Below are positions 1 to 6,923 of a DNA stretch of 9,777 nt, piece by piece. The notes under the pieces are model-generated. The model searched no databases. It saw only the letters and a list, made by a program, of their open reading frames with translations, and had not been told where the DNA came from. How positions within the stretch are numbered: position 1 is the first letter of the stretch; each line of letters begins with the position of its first letter. Origin of the DNA: an uncultured Propionibacteriaceae bacterium. Lineage in GTDB: Bacteria; Actinomycetota; Actinomycetes; Propionibacteriales; Propionibacteriaceae. A program made the translations under genes and the position numbers. The stretch covers positions 1-9,777 of the forward strand of contig CAMQXE010000031.1 in assembly GCA_947038745.1 (NCBI GenBank), read 5' to 3'.

Positions 1-922
1 CATCGTCGGGAATGTGGCGACGTACTTCGGTGAGCCGGGTGTCGGCGGCCCGCAGTACTGCGCTCATCCATTCACCTTTGGGGTCGAGCGCAGTCCGCCA
101 GGCTTGGGCATTCAAATCTTTGGTGAGCGGCTCGGCCAGGTGCGCTTCTAGCTCGTCTCCGGCTTTGGTACGCCAGCGCATATGCCCGCCGTAGGCCATG
201 AAGATCACTGGACGCACGACGTGGTCGGCGAGCGCTTCCCCGTAGCCGTAGGTGTAATCGGCGTGGGAGACGCGCGAGCCATCGGGGAGAATGTCATAGC
301 CGACGAAGGGGATCTGGTTATTATCCGAGCGGAAGGGCGTGCCTGTGAGTGCGAGTCGTCGTTCTGCACCCCTGAAACAGTAGGAGACGGCCTCTCCCCA
401 GCTCAGTGCGTCACCGGCATGGTGAACCTCATCGAGGATGACCAGTGTTTTCCGGTCTTGAACCATTCCCTCAAAGCGATAGGGAGCAGCCGCAAGTCCT
501 GCATACGTAGTAGCCACTCCTTTGTAGTGCGGTGAGCGGCCACGCTTTTTATTACCTAGTCCGGGGTCGATCTGGATTCCGGCGCGTGCTGCCGCATCGG
601 CCCATTGCACTTTCAGGTGCTCTGTTGGCGCGACGACGATGAGTTGGCGAATAGTTCCTGCACGTAGCAACTCTGCTGCCACTCTGAGCGCGAACGTGGT
701 TTTACCTGCGCCAGGCGTTGCGACGGCGAGAAAGTCCCTTGGGGCTTGCGCTAGATAAATCTCAAGCGCTGCCCGTTGCCACTCTCGTAGTTTCTGTGCG
801 GTTCCCCAGGGGGCTTGGCCTGGGAACGCAGGCGAGAGCCTATCTAGCTCTTTTAAGGGTGGGGTTTCTGGTTGCGCATAGACTTCGACCCCTTCATCGG
901 GTGGGGTCGGCTCGTACGTCAT
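1..922 (-). CDS. Superfamily 2 DEAD/DEAH-type helicase, N-terminal 307 codons (runs off left edge)
   Basis: The minus strand is open from an ATG at 920-922 to the window edge. The protein begins MTYEPTPPDEGVEVYAQ and shows helicase motifs in order: a Q-motif-like LREWQRAAL near residue 45, Walker A ATPGAGKTT at 68-76, a motif Ia-like IVVAPTEHLKVQW at 95-107, motif II as DEVHH at 164-168, and motif III as LTGTPFRSD at 192-200. DEVH and TGTPFR are typical of the type III restriction-subunit/UvrB-like SF2 branch, which also includes many stand-alone actinobacterial helicases. An ATP-driven nucleic-acid translocase or helicase in the cytoplasm is therefore well supported; its substrate is not. 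The C-terminal RecA lobe (motifs IV-VI) lies outside the window. The ribosome site is weak (AGGTAA about 13 nt upstream), so the start is less certain than the gene. It is divergent from the ABC operon, and no restriction or defence partner is visible on this side. Confidence 0.88.
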   Translation of the reverse strand, partial: MTYEPTPPDEGVEVYAQPETPPLKELDRLSPAFPGQAPWGTAQKLREWQRAALEIYLAQAPRDFLAVATPGAGKTTFALRVAAELLRAGTIRQLIVVAPTEHLKVQWADAAARAGIQIDPGLGNKKRGRSPHYKGVATTYAGLAAAPYRFEGMVQDRKTLVILDEVHHAGDALSWGEAVSYCFRGAERRLALTGTPFRSDNNQIPFVGYDILPDGSRVSHADYTYGYGEALADHVVRPVIFMAYGGHMRWRTKAGDELEAHLAEPLTKDLNAQAWRTALDPKGEWMSAVLRAADTRLTEVRRHIPDD

Positions 923-928
923 AGATTC

Positions 929-957
929 TTGACGTTACCTGACAAATCAGTTTTAAG
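929..957 (+). promoter_or_regulatory. Candidate promoter of the lipoprotein-ABC operon
   Basis: TTGACG at 929-934 matches the -35 consensus at 5 of 6 positions. After a 17-base spacer comes TTTAAG at 952-957, matching the -10 consensus at 4 of 6. A start near 964 would leave a leader of about 115 bases before the ATG at 1081. The spacer holds the short repeat CTGA-CAAA-TCAG. The spacing is ideal but the -10 is imperfect, and no start-site data are available. Confidence 0.4.
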
Positions 958-1066
958 CACAGTGCAACGCTTCACCAGTATGAGCAACCTCAATCTCATA
1001 GCCTCTTGCCACGACATCAAAAAGCGTCGATGATTGAACTTACCGATGGGTCACCAGCCCCGCTAC

Positions 1067-1074
1067 GGAAAGAG
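1067..1074 (+). promoter_or_regulatory. Ribosome binding site that sets the lipoprotein start
   Basis: GGAAAGAG lies 6 bases before the ATG at 1081. The upstream in-frame starts at 1006 and 1030 have no comparable site. They would also place 17 to 25 extra polar residues before an otherwise normal lipoprotein signal peptide. Confidence 0.75.
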
Positions 1075-1080
1075 CTTGCG

Positions 1081-1965
1081 ATGTTTACCCCCAATAAGAC
1101 GCAGAAGCCCAGCCTCATCATCTGCTCAATTCTGGTACTACTCGCCAGCGGTTGCCATGCGCAGGGAGCCACCCCGGTCGCTAGCACCTCGCTACCAGCA
1201 ATTACTGAACACGCGCTGCTTGACGAGAAGACAGGGCAGATCACGATCCCATCTAGTGCTTATAGCAATACTCCAGAAGAAGAACAGCACATCCATGCAG
1301 CCAAAGGCTTGCTCTGGGCACGCTGCATACTTGACTCCGATCAACTCCCGGAAAGCACGATCGATATAGCAAGAAAGTATCTTGCTGAGTTACCACCTCT
1401 CGATACACGCTACGCTACCTTCGGAGAGTGGTCCACCGTCATCGCCGCCAAAGGGCGAACACTAGAAGGCCCAAACTTTATTGATAGCAGGCTCACACCC
1501 AATAAAGACGACAAGAATACGATCTCTAAAGCCGTTTTTTGTATGAATCAAGATAATGATGTGACGACGCTCACCCCCGTATCTCTTGCTTCCCACGATC
1601 CCTCATTGCAGATATTTGGCGAGGCTTACACATATGCCGATAAAGCCACAAGAAATGATCCGCGTTTCCAAAGTAAAATCATTGATCGAGATGCTTGTAT
1701 CTCAAGTCAGGGCTTTAGCGTTCCTACGCCAGGGCTAGGCATTAATCGTGGATCCCTGACCAACGAGCAGCGATACAGAGCAGATATCATCGAGGCAGAA
1801 TGCTCCACCAAAACTAAGTTTGCACAACTTTCAATGGATCTCTACGCCACCGCTGAAGCAAAATATATTTCCGAGCATCAAGCCGAGTTCAAAGCCATGC
1901 GCGATGAGGCAGTGAAACGTTCAGCAAAAGCAGACGAGGTTCTTCAGAAATACGGAGTGATCTAA
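1081..1965 (+). CDS. Uncharacterised secreted lipoprotein, first gene of the ABC operon
   Basis: This is a 294-residue protein of unknown function. The N-terminus is a lipoprotein signal peptide: MFTPNKTQK supplies the positive region, a hydrophobic core spans about 11-21, and the lipobox-like LASGC ends at Cys25, the expected lipidated residue. It should therefore be anchored to the outer face of the membrane. The mature part is mostly soluble and carries four further cysteines (about 82, 154, 206 and 241), enough for two disulfides, in contexts such as LLWARCILD, RDACISSQGF and IEAECSTKT. The last 45 residues are charged and look helical. No enzyme motif is visible. The stop overlaps the next start by one base (TAATG), so it is probably translated together with the adaptor, ATPase and permease, and it may be a substrate-binding, sensor or accessory subunit. 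Parts of the gene look more AT-rich than fhs or icd. The lipoprotein assignment is firm; the role is inference from context. Confidence 0.85.
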   Translation: MFTPNKTQKPSLIICSILVLLASGCHAQGATPVASTSLPAITEHALLDEKTGQITIPSSAYSNTPEEEQHIHAAKGLLWARCILDSDQLPESTIDIARKYLAELPPLDTRYATFGEWSTVIAAKGRTLEGPNFIDSRLTPNKDDKNTISKAVFCMNQDNDVTTLTPVSLASHDPSLQIFGEAYTYADKATRNDPRFQSKIIDRDACISSQGFSVPTPGLGINRGSLTNEQRYRADIIEAECSTKTKFAQLSMDLYATAEAKYISEHQAEFKAMRDEAVKRSAKADEVLQKYGVI

Positions 1966-3041
1966 TGCGACAGCGACTCACCCTTGTTGGCATCATCTGT
2001 CTCGTTCTCGGGGCCGGGATCGGGGCGCTCAGTATGGCGCTGCTGCACCCACGTCCATCAACCTCAGCTATTGATAATGCCAGCAAGAGCGTGGCTGTAA
2101 CTGCGGCGGTGGAGAAGAAACCAGTACGAGCCCCAATTGAGGTCCAGGCTAAGCTCACCCAAAGCCAAACCGCGACTATCCAGCTCAATACTTCCGCCAG
2201 CGGCAAGGTAATGGTGACGAAAGCGGTACTTAAACCTGGTGACATCATCAAACCAGGTTCACTGCTCGGTGAAGTATCAGGACAGCCCATCTTTGCGATC
2301 ACAAAAGATACCCCACTCTTTCGAGATCTTGGCCCTGATGCTGAAGGTACAGACGTTGCCGCGCTCCAGGATTACCTTGCCAACCTCGGTTACTTCGGCT
2401 ATGCCCGCACCTCAAAATTTGATGCCGCTACTGCCGCCGCTGTAAGTGCTCTCTACAAGGACTATGGCTACACCGCACCAAAGGCTGGCGATAAGCCTGG
2501 GAGCCTTCCATTAGCTGCCACCGCCATGATCCCTGGCACAGAGCTGAAAGTGACTGCTGCCGCCGAGACCGGTGATGAACCCAGCAAGGACCACCCATTC
2601 ATCACTGTCGAGGTTTCACCAGCCAGCATTACCTGCCGCGTCGATATGTTACAGAATGAATTTCTCAAAGCTGGTGCCGCCGTCACTGTATCTGCTGGCG
2701 GGAAAACCGCAGCTACGACTGTGCTGAGCCAGAGCGCTTTCATGGCTCCCGCCGAGAATAAGCCTGCCGGCTACGACATCATTGCGGCGATGCCCCCAGA
2801 ACTTGCTGGTGTCGATAGCGCAGTTCCTGTCATCATCCGGGAGAAGAACCCACCCACCCTTGGCATTGCGATCCCTCTAACTGCCGTCCATGACGATGCT
2901 GGCCAAAGTTATGTCACCAAAGTCAGTAATGGCAGCGAAGCCCGCGTTGACATCACCGTCAGCACTATCTCTCAGGGATACGCACTCATCACCGAGAACC
3001 CAAACCTGCCAGAAGGCACGCAGGTCAAGGTCTCGTCATGA
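1965..3041 (+). CDS. Membrane-fusion (MacA/HlyD-like) adaptor with peptidoglycan-binding domain
   Basis: The 358-residue protein has a short basic start (MRQR) and one transmembrane helix at about 6-27, so most of it lies outside the cell. Residues 55-110 resemble half of a lipoyl/barrel-sandwich domain, including VLKPGDIIKPGSLLGEV. Residues 125-168 form a peptidoglycan-binding type 1 repeat (GTDVAALQDYLANLGYFG followed by FDAATAAAVSALYKDYGY). The C-terminal part, about 215-358, resembles the beta-barrel and membrane-proximal domains of MacA/HlyD adaptors, with IPLTAVHDDAGQSYV at 304-318. The peptidoglycan-binding unit sits where MacA would have its coiled-coil hairpin, an arrangement known from actinobacterial ABC operons. 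The likely role is to couple the permease to the cell wall or guide substrate through it. GGAG lies 7 bases before the ATG, which overlaps the preceding stop by one base. The next gene overlaps by four bases (ATGA). The substrate is unknown. Confidence 0.85.
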   Translation: MRQRLTLVGIICLVLGAGIGALSMALLHPRPSTSAIDNASKSVAVTAAVEKKPVRAPIEVQAKLTQSQTATIQLNTSASGKVMVTKAVLKPGDIIKPGSLLGEVSGQPIFAITKDTPLFRDLGPDAEGTDVAALQDYLANLGYFGYARTSKFDAATAAAVSALYKDYGYTAPKAGDKPGSLPLAATAMIPGTELKVTAAAETGDEPSKDHPFITVEVSPASITCRVDMLQNEFLKAGAAVTVSAGGKTAATTVLSQSAFMAPAENKPAGYDIIAAMPPELAGVDSAVPVIIREKNPPTLGIAIPLTAVHDDAGQSYVTKVSNGSEARVDITVSTISQGYALITENPNLPEGTQVKVSS

Positions 3042-3718
3042 CCGACGCTATCGCCCTTGATCAGCTAACCCGACGGATCAATTCCGATGTACTAGCGCTG
3101 TCCAATGCCACCTGCACTATTCCTGATAGTGATTTTGTGGCAATTGTCGGTCCATCAGGTTCGGGCAAGACTACGCTCCTGAGCCTGCTTGGGCTCCTTG
3201 ACCGCCCAACCTCTGGCAGCTACCTACTGTATGGCGATGACGTCTCAGATCTTTCTGAACGCGAACGTAACCACATCCGTGGGCATCAGCTTGGTTTCGT
3301 CTTTCAAAACTCCTACCTGGTTGGGGCCGAGACTGCCGCCACCAATGTCACTCTGGGGCTGCGAGTCCGCGGGGTCCCCCGCCGATTACAACGCTCCCTC
3401 GTACTCGATGCCCTCGACAAAGTTGGCCTCGCCGACTCCGCACATAAACCTGCCGGGCAGCTCTCGGGAGGCGAAAAACAGCGAGTTGCTGTAGCCAGAG
3501 CGCTCGTCACCGAACCGAAACTCCTCCTTGCTGATGAGCCCACGGGTGCCCTCGATAGTGAATCAACAGCAAATCTTCTCAGCCTTCTCCATGAGATCAA
3601 CGCCGACGGCACCACCGTCGTCATTGTGACCCATGACCCCTTAGTCGCTGCCGCCGCACGTCATTCCTTTACCCTGACCGATGGAGTTCTTCTCGATGAG
3701 GTGCACCATGTCGGCTAG
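3038..3718 (+). CDS. ABC transporter ATP-binding protein, MacB/LolD-like
   Basis: This 226-residue cytoplasmic ATPase contains every hallmark of an ABC nucleotide-binding domain: Walker A GPSGSGKT at 38-45, Q-loop glutamine at 90 in VFQNSYL, signature LSGGEKQR at 142-149, Walker B LLLADE at 162-167 with catalytic Glu167, D-loop GALD at 170-173, and the switch histidine at 199 in VTHD. The length and the LLGLLDRPTSG segment match the MacB/LolD/YknY group, whose ATPases pair with FtsX-type permeases. The start overlaps the adaptor stop as ATGA, with AAGG 7 bases upstream, which indicates coupled translation. It should form a dimer that powers the permease encoded immediately downstream. All key residues are present, so it should be active. 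The family assignment is firm; direction and substrate are not readable. Confidence 0.95.
   Translation: MTDAIALDQLTRRINSDVLALSNATCTIPDSDFVAIVGPSGSGKTTLLSLLGLLDRPTSGSYLLYGDDVSDLSERERNHIRGHQLGFVFQNSYLVGAETAATNVTLGLRVRGVPRRLQRSLVLDALDKVGLADSAHKPAGQLSGGEKQRVAVARALVTEPKLLLADEPTGALDSESTANLLSLLHEINADGTTVVIVTHDPLVAAAARHSFTLTDGVLLDEVHHVG
3698..3701 (+). promoter_or_regulatory. Ribosome binding site that sets the permease start
   Basis: GAGG lies 6 bases before the ATG at 3708, inside the end of the ATPase gene. The in-frame ATGs at 3681 and 3696 lack such a site, so the start at 3708 is preferred; it gives an 11-base overlap with the ATPase. Confidence 0.65.
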
Positions 3719-4961
3719 CACAACTGCCCGCGCTGGAAGCCGCGCTCGCGCCTGTTGGCAAGAACTTATGGATGCACTCTTTGCACCGCTGCTGCGCCCT
3801 TGGCGCACTCTCCTCGTCTTTATTGCTTACGCCTTGGGAGCCGCCGCGCTCACTGGAGCTATCGCCATCACCCAATCAACCACAGGAAGCGTCGTTGAGC
3901 GGCTTACCCAAGCCGCCTCGCAAGAGGTCCGAGTCATCGATACTCGCGCCGAGGGCCAGCCGTGGACGATGTCCGATCCGACAGCCAAAAATAGTTGGGC
4001 TACCCAGGAAAAGGTCGCAGCTCAGCTCCGCACTATCGAAGGCGTCACTGACGCTATCCAAGTGCGACGTTTTACACCCGTCTCCAACCACATCTCTCGC
4101 TTATCAATGACCCTTGACCGTCATGAGCTAAGCCGAGCTTCATCGATTCAGGTCTATTGCACGACTCAGCGTTACCTCACATCACGCGGTGCGAGCGTCG
4201 CTATTGGTCAGCTATCGCTGTTGAACTCAACTACAGCAGCAAGCGTAGTTTTAGGTTCAGCAGCCGCAGCTTCACTAAACATTGCCACTGTTGGCCCCGA
4301 TCTGACCATCTCGCTCAACGGGCGGGCTGTCAGCGTTGCAGCTATTTTGCGTCCCGCTGGCGACCCAGTTCTCGATTCTGCGACGTACTTCTCCCCCGGT
4401 ACCTTACCGATACTGGCTGATCAGTTAGACGCCACCATCTTCGTTTCTACGCAAACTGGCTACGCAGAGCCTGTTGCAAAGGCAATACCCTTGGCCCTCG
4501 CCCCTACCGAGCCTGGCAAGATTTCCGTTGCCAAAGTGTCTAATTTGGCTAAGCTCCAGCAAGGGATTAACTCTGACTTAGCTCAGCTCATGTCCATCGT
4601 TGGGCTAGTTATTTTGATCTTGTCAGCGCTGACCGCTGGCACCACAATGTTTCTCTCGGTCAATCATCGCTACCCTGAGATTGCGCTACGTCGAGCTATG
4701 GGCGCAAGCCGGTTCTCTATAGCGCGATTGTTCCTCTATGAGGGGCTAGCCATCGGTACTGCTGGGGGCATCGTCGGCACAGCACTCGGCGTTGCTGTTG
4801 CTTGGTTTGCGGCTAAGCGAAGCCACTGGCCGCTGTGTATCGGTTGGCAGACCGTCGTCTTGGGCTGCATCATCGGCTTTCTCACCGGAATCGTCGCCTC
4901 ACTAATCCCAGCAATCCACGCAGCCCGACGTGACCCCGCTGGCGTCCTACGCTCTGCATAA
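3708..4961 (+). CDS. ABC transporter permease, MacB/FtsX type
   Basis: The 417-residue protein has the MacB topology: one N-terminal membrane helix (about 34-56, PWRTLLVFIAYALG), a large extracellular domain (about 57-290), then three helices at about 293-317, 341-368 and 382-405. The segment between helices 2 and 3, YPEIALRRAMGASRFSIARLF, is the characteristic FtsX-domain loop that contacts the ATPase. The C-terminus PAIHAARRDPAGVLRSA is the usual end of this family. MacB-type permeases act as dimers and drive extracellular substrate release by mechanical movement rather than through a channel across the membrane. The gene overlaps the ATPase by 11 bases and ends the operon; its stop abuts a strong terminator hairpin. 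In Gram-positives related systems protect against peptides or export them (for example YknXYZ), but the substrate here is unknown. A start at 3681 would add nine residues. Confidence 0.9.
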   Translation: MSASTTARAGSRARACWQELMDALFAPLLRPWRTLLVFIAYALGAAALTGAIAITQSTTGSVVERLTQAASQEVRVIDTRAEGQPWTMSDPTAKNSWATQEKVAAQLRTIEGVTDAIQVRRFTPVSNHISRLSMTLDRHELSRASSIQVYCTTQRYLTSRGASVAIGQLSLLNSTTAASVVLGSAAAASLNIATVGPDLTISLNGRAVSVAAILRPAGDPVLDSATYFSPGTLPILADQLDATIFVSTQTGYAEPVAKAIPLALAPTEPGKISVAKVSNLAKLQQGINSDLAQLMSIVGLVILILSALTAGTTMFLSVNHRYPEIALRRAMGASRFSIARLFLYEGLAIGTAGGIVGTALGVAVAWFAAKRSHWPLCIGWQTVVLGCIIGFLTGIVASLIPAIHAARRDPAGVLRSA

Positions 4962-5013
4962 AAAGATAGATCTGGTTTTAACCTGTCTACAGGTTAAAAC
5001 CAGATCTATCTTT
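4962..5013. terminator. Perfect 25-bp inverted repeat, probable bidirectional terminator
   Basis: The arms 4962-4986 and 4989-5013 are exact reverse complements with only CT between them. The repeat starts directly after the permease stop (4959-4961) and ends two bases before the fhs stop codon (5016-5018), filling the space between two convergent genes. The outer ends are A-rich on the left and T-rich on the right (AAAGATAG and CTATCTTT), so either strand yields a hairpin ending in a run of U. The core contains TTTTAACCTGT and the BglII-like AGATCT. A shared terminator is the natural reading, although the stem is unusually long. Confidence 0.85.
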
Positions 5014-5015
5014 CC

Positions 5016-6686
5016 CTAACTCAACCCGACGATCGTGCCATCTGCGTGGATATCCATCCCACACGCTGCTGGAACCTTCGGTAACCCAGGCATCGTCATA
5101 ATCTCACCAGTCAAAGCAACAACAAAACCTGCACCTGCCGATAACCGAACTTCTCGAACCGCAATAGTGAACCTCCGCGGGGCACCAAGTTTCTTGGCAT
5201 CATCAGAGAACGAATACTGCGTCTTTGCCATACACACAGGCACCTGGCCGAACCCCTGGTCAGTGAACTTTGCTAGATCGCGCAATGCTGCCGGGCTGAA
5301 CTCCACATCGTCGGCTCGGTATATCTCCTGGGCAATCAGGCGGATCTTATCCGCGAGCGGCAGCTCTGCCTCATAGAGCGGGTGGTACTGCGCTTCAGCC
5401 TCACACAATGCGACGACTTTCCGAGCCAGTTCTTCACCACCTGCGCCACCTCTAGCAAAGACTTCCGTCAGCGCAACCTCTACCCCGAGCTTTGCGCACC
5501 GTTCCTTCACCAATGCGATTTCTGCCTCGGTATCGTCGGGGAACCGGTTGAGCGCTACCACCGCTGGCATACCGAACTTTGCGAGATTTTCTAAGTGCTG
5601 CTCAAGGTTCACTGCACCTGCACTCAGTGCCTCAAGATTCTCTGCACCAAGCTCAGACTTGTCCAGCCCACCATTCATCTTCAGTGCCTTGATCGTGGCA
5701 ACGAGCACCACGGCGTCGGGAGCAAGCCCCGCGAGCGGGCAGACAATATCGAGAAACTTCTCTGCTCCAAGGTCAGCGCCAAACCCCGCCTCAGTAATGC
5801 AGTAGTCAGCCAATGCTAGCCCGGCTTTTGTCGCCAGAATCGAGTTGCACCCGTGGGCGATGTTAGCGAAAGGCCCTCCATGAATAATTGCTGGCGTATT
5901 TTCGACGGTCTGCACCAGATTGGGTTTAATCGCGTCTTTGAGGATAAGCGTCATTGCGCCTTGGGCTTGCAGGTCTGCCGCAGTGACAGGCTCATTGGCA
6001 TAGGTATATGCCACGATGATGCGCCCTAACCGCGCTTTGAGGTCATCTATACCCGACGCCAGGCACAAAATAGCCATGACCTCGGACGCAACAGTGATAT
6101 CAAAACCAGTCTCGCGGGCTACTCCGTCGGTCCGAGAACCCATACCTGCCACGATGTTACGTAGTGCCCGATCATTCATATCGACGACGTGACGTAACCG
6201 AATCCGCTTCGGGTCGATCGCTAATGGATTGCCTTGGTAGATGGAGTTATCGAGCATGGCGCACAGCAGAGAATGCGCTGCGGTGATCGCGTGAAAGTCA
6301 CCAGTGAAGTGAAGGTTAATATCCTCCATCGGGAGGACCTGTGAGTATCCACCGCCGGCAGCTCCGCCCTTCATGCCAAAGACTGGCCCTAGCGACGGCT
6401 CACGCAGTGTTGTGATCGCTTTCTTACCGATCCGGTTGAGGCCCATGGATAGGCCGACATTGACCGTCGTCTTTCCTTCCCCTGCCGGGGTCGGGTTAAT
6501 CGCGGTGACAAGAATAAGTTTGCCGCGCTGGTTACTTTGCTCTAAACGTTCTAGTGCGGCCAGTGACAGCTTCGCTTTGTCGTAACCGTAGGGAGTGATT
6601 TCTTCGGGTTTGAGCCCGAGGTCGTGTGCAATGTCTGCGATGGGTTTGAGCTTCGCCTGCTGGGCGATCTCGACGTCAGTCAACAT
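5016..6686 (-). CDS. fhs: Formate-tetrahydrofolate ligase
   Basis: The 556-residue enzyme makes 10-formyl-tetrahydrofolate from formate, ATP and tetrahydrofolate in the cytoplasm, feeding purine synthesis and the one-carbon pool. The length is normal for the family. The phosphate-binding loop TPAGEGKTT lies at 66-74 and the first family signature, [11 protein letters not shown], at 104-114. [11 protein letters not shown] (94-104), the conserved [14 protein letters not shown] (128-141) and [14 protein letters not shown] (269-282) are all present. The second signature reads [12 protein letters not shown] at 329-340, with Lys333 where the family usually has Arg. AGGAG lies 7 bases before the ATG, so the start is secure. 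The gene converges on the ABC operon, shares its terminator, and lies downstream of icd on the same strand with a 237-base gap, so it probably has its own promoter. Confidence 0.97.
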   Translation of the reverse strand: MLTDVEIAQQAKLKPIADIAHDLGLKPEEITPYGYDKAKLSLAALERLEQSNQRGKLILVTAINPTPAGEGKTTVNVGLSMGLNRIGKKAITTLREPSLGPVFGMKGGAAGGGYSQVLPMEDINLHFTGDFHAITAAHSLLCAMLDNSIYQGNPLAIDPKRIRLRHVVDMNDRALRNIVAGMGSRTDGVARETGFDITVASEVMAILCLASGIDDLKARLGRIIVAYTYANEPVTAADLQAQGAMTLILKDAIKPNLVQTVENTPAIIHGGPFANIAHGCNSILATKAGLALADYCITEAGFGADLGAEKFLDIVCPLAGLAPDAVVLVATIKALKMNGGLDKSELGAENLEALSAGAVNLEQHLENLAKFGMPAVVALNRFPDDTEAEIALVKERCAKLGVEVALTEVFARGGAGGEELARKVVALCEAEAQYHPLYEAELPLADKIRLIAQEIYRADDVEFSPAALRDLAKFTDQGFGQVPVCMAKTQYSFSDDAKKLGAPRRFTIAVREVRLSAGAGFVVALTGEIMTMPGLPKVPAACGMDIHADGTIVGLS

Positions 6687-6704
6687 AGGTGAGCTCCTAA
6701 TCCA

Positions 6705-6716
6705 GGTGATGTCACC
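6705..6716. promoter_or_regulatory. Interrupted palindrome just upstream of the fhs ribosome site
   Basis: GGTGA and TCACC form exact 5-base arms around TG. The element lies 7 bases before the AGGAG site of fhs in the transcript, where it could be an operator or a small leader hairpin. It is short enough to arise by chance. Confidence 0.25.
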
Positions 6717-6823
6717 AGCTAAGCGAGTAACACGGCTGAAAACAAGAGCTAATGTCGAGTCGTTATCTGCATGTTGCCAAAATGTAACTCAACAAGCGAA
6801 ATACAATTTCCACACATATAAGG

Positions 6824-6843
6824 GAAATAGGGCTAGCTATTTC
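6824..6843. repeat. Second hairpin downstream of the icd terminator
   Basis: GAAATAG at 6824-6830 and CTATTTC at 6837-6843 are exact inverted arms around the 6-base loop GGCTAG. The element follows the icd terminator in the transcript and repeats its ATAGGGC word. It may back up termination or belong to the fhs control region. Confidence 0.45.
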
Positions 6844-6846
6844 TGC

Positions 6847-6889
6847 AAACAAAGCAATAGGGCCCACTTTTTACGGTAGGCCCTATCGC
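6847..6889 (-). terminator. Intrinsic terminator of icd
   Basis: The arms at 6854-6864 and 6879-6889 pair over 11 positions around a 14-base loop. The only non-Watson-Crick pair is G-U in the minus-strand RNA but A-C on the plus strand, which shows the hairpin is built for the icd transcript. In that RNA the stem is followed by UUUGUUUG. It begins about 35 bases after the icd stop codon. Confidence 0.8.
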
Positions 6890-6923
6890 TAATGATTTTT
6901 ACTATGACAGCGATGTGTCTTTA

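Larger units (their letters stand above)
923..1080. other. Divergent intergenic region between helicase and ABC operon
   Basis: This 158-base stretch separates two genes that point away from each other, so it should carry both promoters. The plus strand has a fair sigma-70-like promoter candidate at 929-957 (listed separately) and a small CTGA-CAAA-TCAG inverted repeat at 939-950. I see no convincing minus-strand promoter for the helicase, although an AT-rich TTAAAA lies on that strand near 951-956. An in-frame ATG at 1030 lies 17 codons upstream of the chosen lipoprotein start, but it has no ribosome site. Confidence 0.6.
6687..6923. other. Gap between icd and fhs
   Basis: The 237 bases contain the fhs ribosome site (AGGAG at 6694-6698), an interrupted palindrome GGTGA-TG-TCACC at 6705-6716, the icd terminator at 6847-6889 and a second hairpin at 6824-6843. 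The middle is AT-rich and likely to hold the fhs promoter. On the minus strand TTGGCA at 6775-6780 and TTGAGT farther upstream are possible -35 elements, but no -10 at good spacing matches well, so I do not place a promoter. No gene is visible. Confidence 0.6.

Noticed and set aside
182..535. Plus-strand 117-residue open frame
   Set aside because: It is the complement of the helicase Walker A to motif III region; the minus frame carries all the helicase motifs and the plus frame matches nothing.
1006..1080. Longer lipoprotein starting at 1006 or 1030
   Set aside because: Neither upstream start has a ribosome site, and both would bury the signal peptide behind 17-25 polar residues.
1889..2302. 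Minus-strand 137-residue open frame across the lipoprotein-adaptor junction
   Set aside because: It lies antisense to two well-supported genes, has no ribosome site seen and no recognisable motif; it also spans a coupled stop-start junction.
3681..3707. Permease start at 3681
   Set aside because: It would overlap the ATPase by 38 bases without a ribosome site; the ATG at 3708 has GAGG at 6-base spacing.
6687..6850. A folate or other riboswitch ahead of fhs
   Set aside because: I could not recognise any known aptamer core. Only short hairpins are visible, and no terminator or sequestering hairpin is arranged next to the ribosome site.
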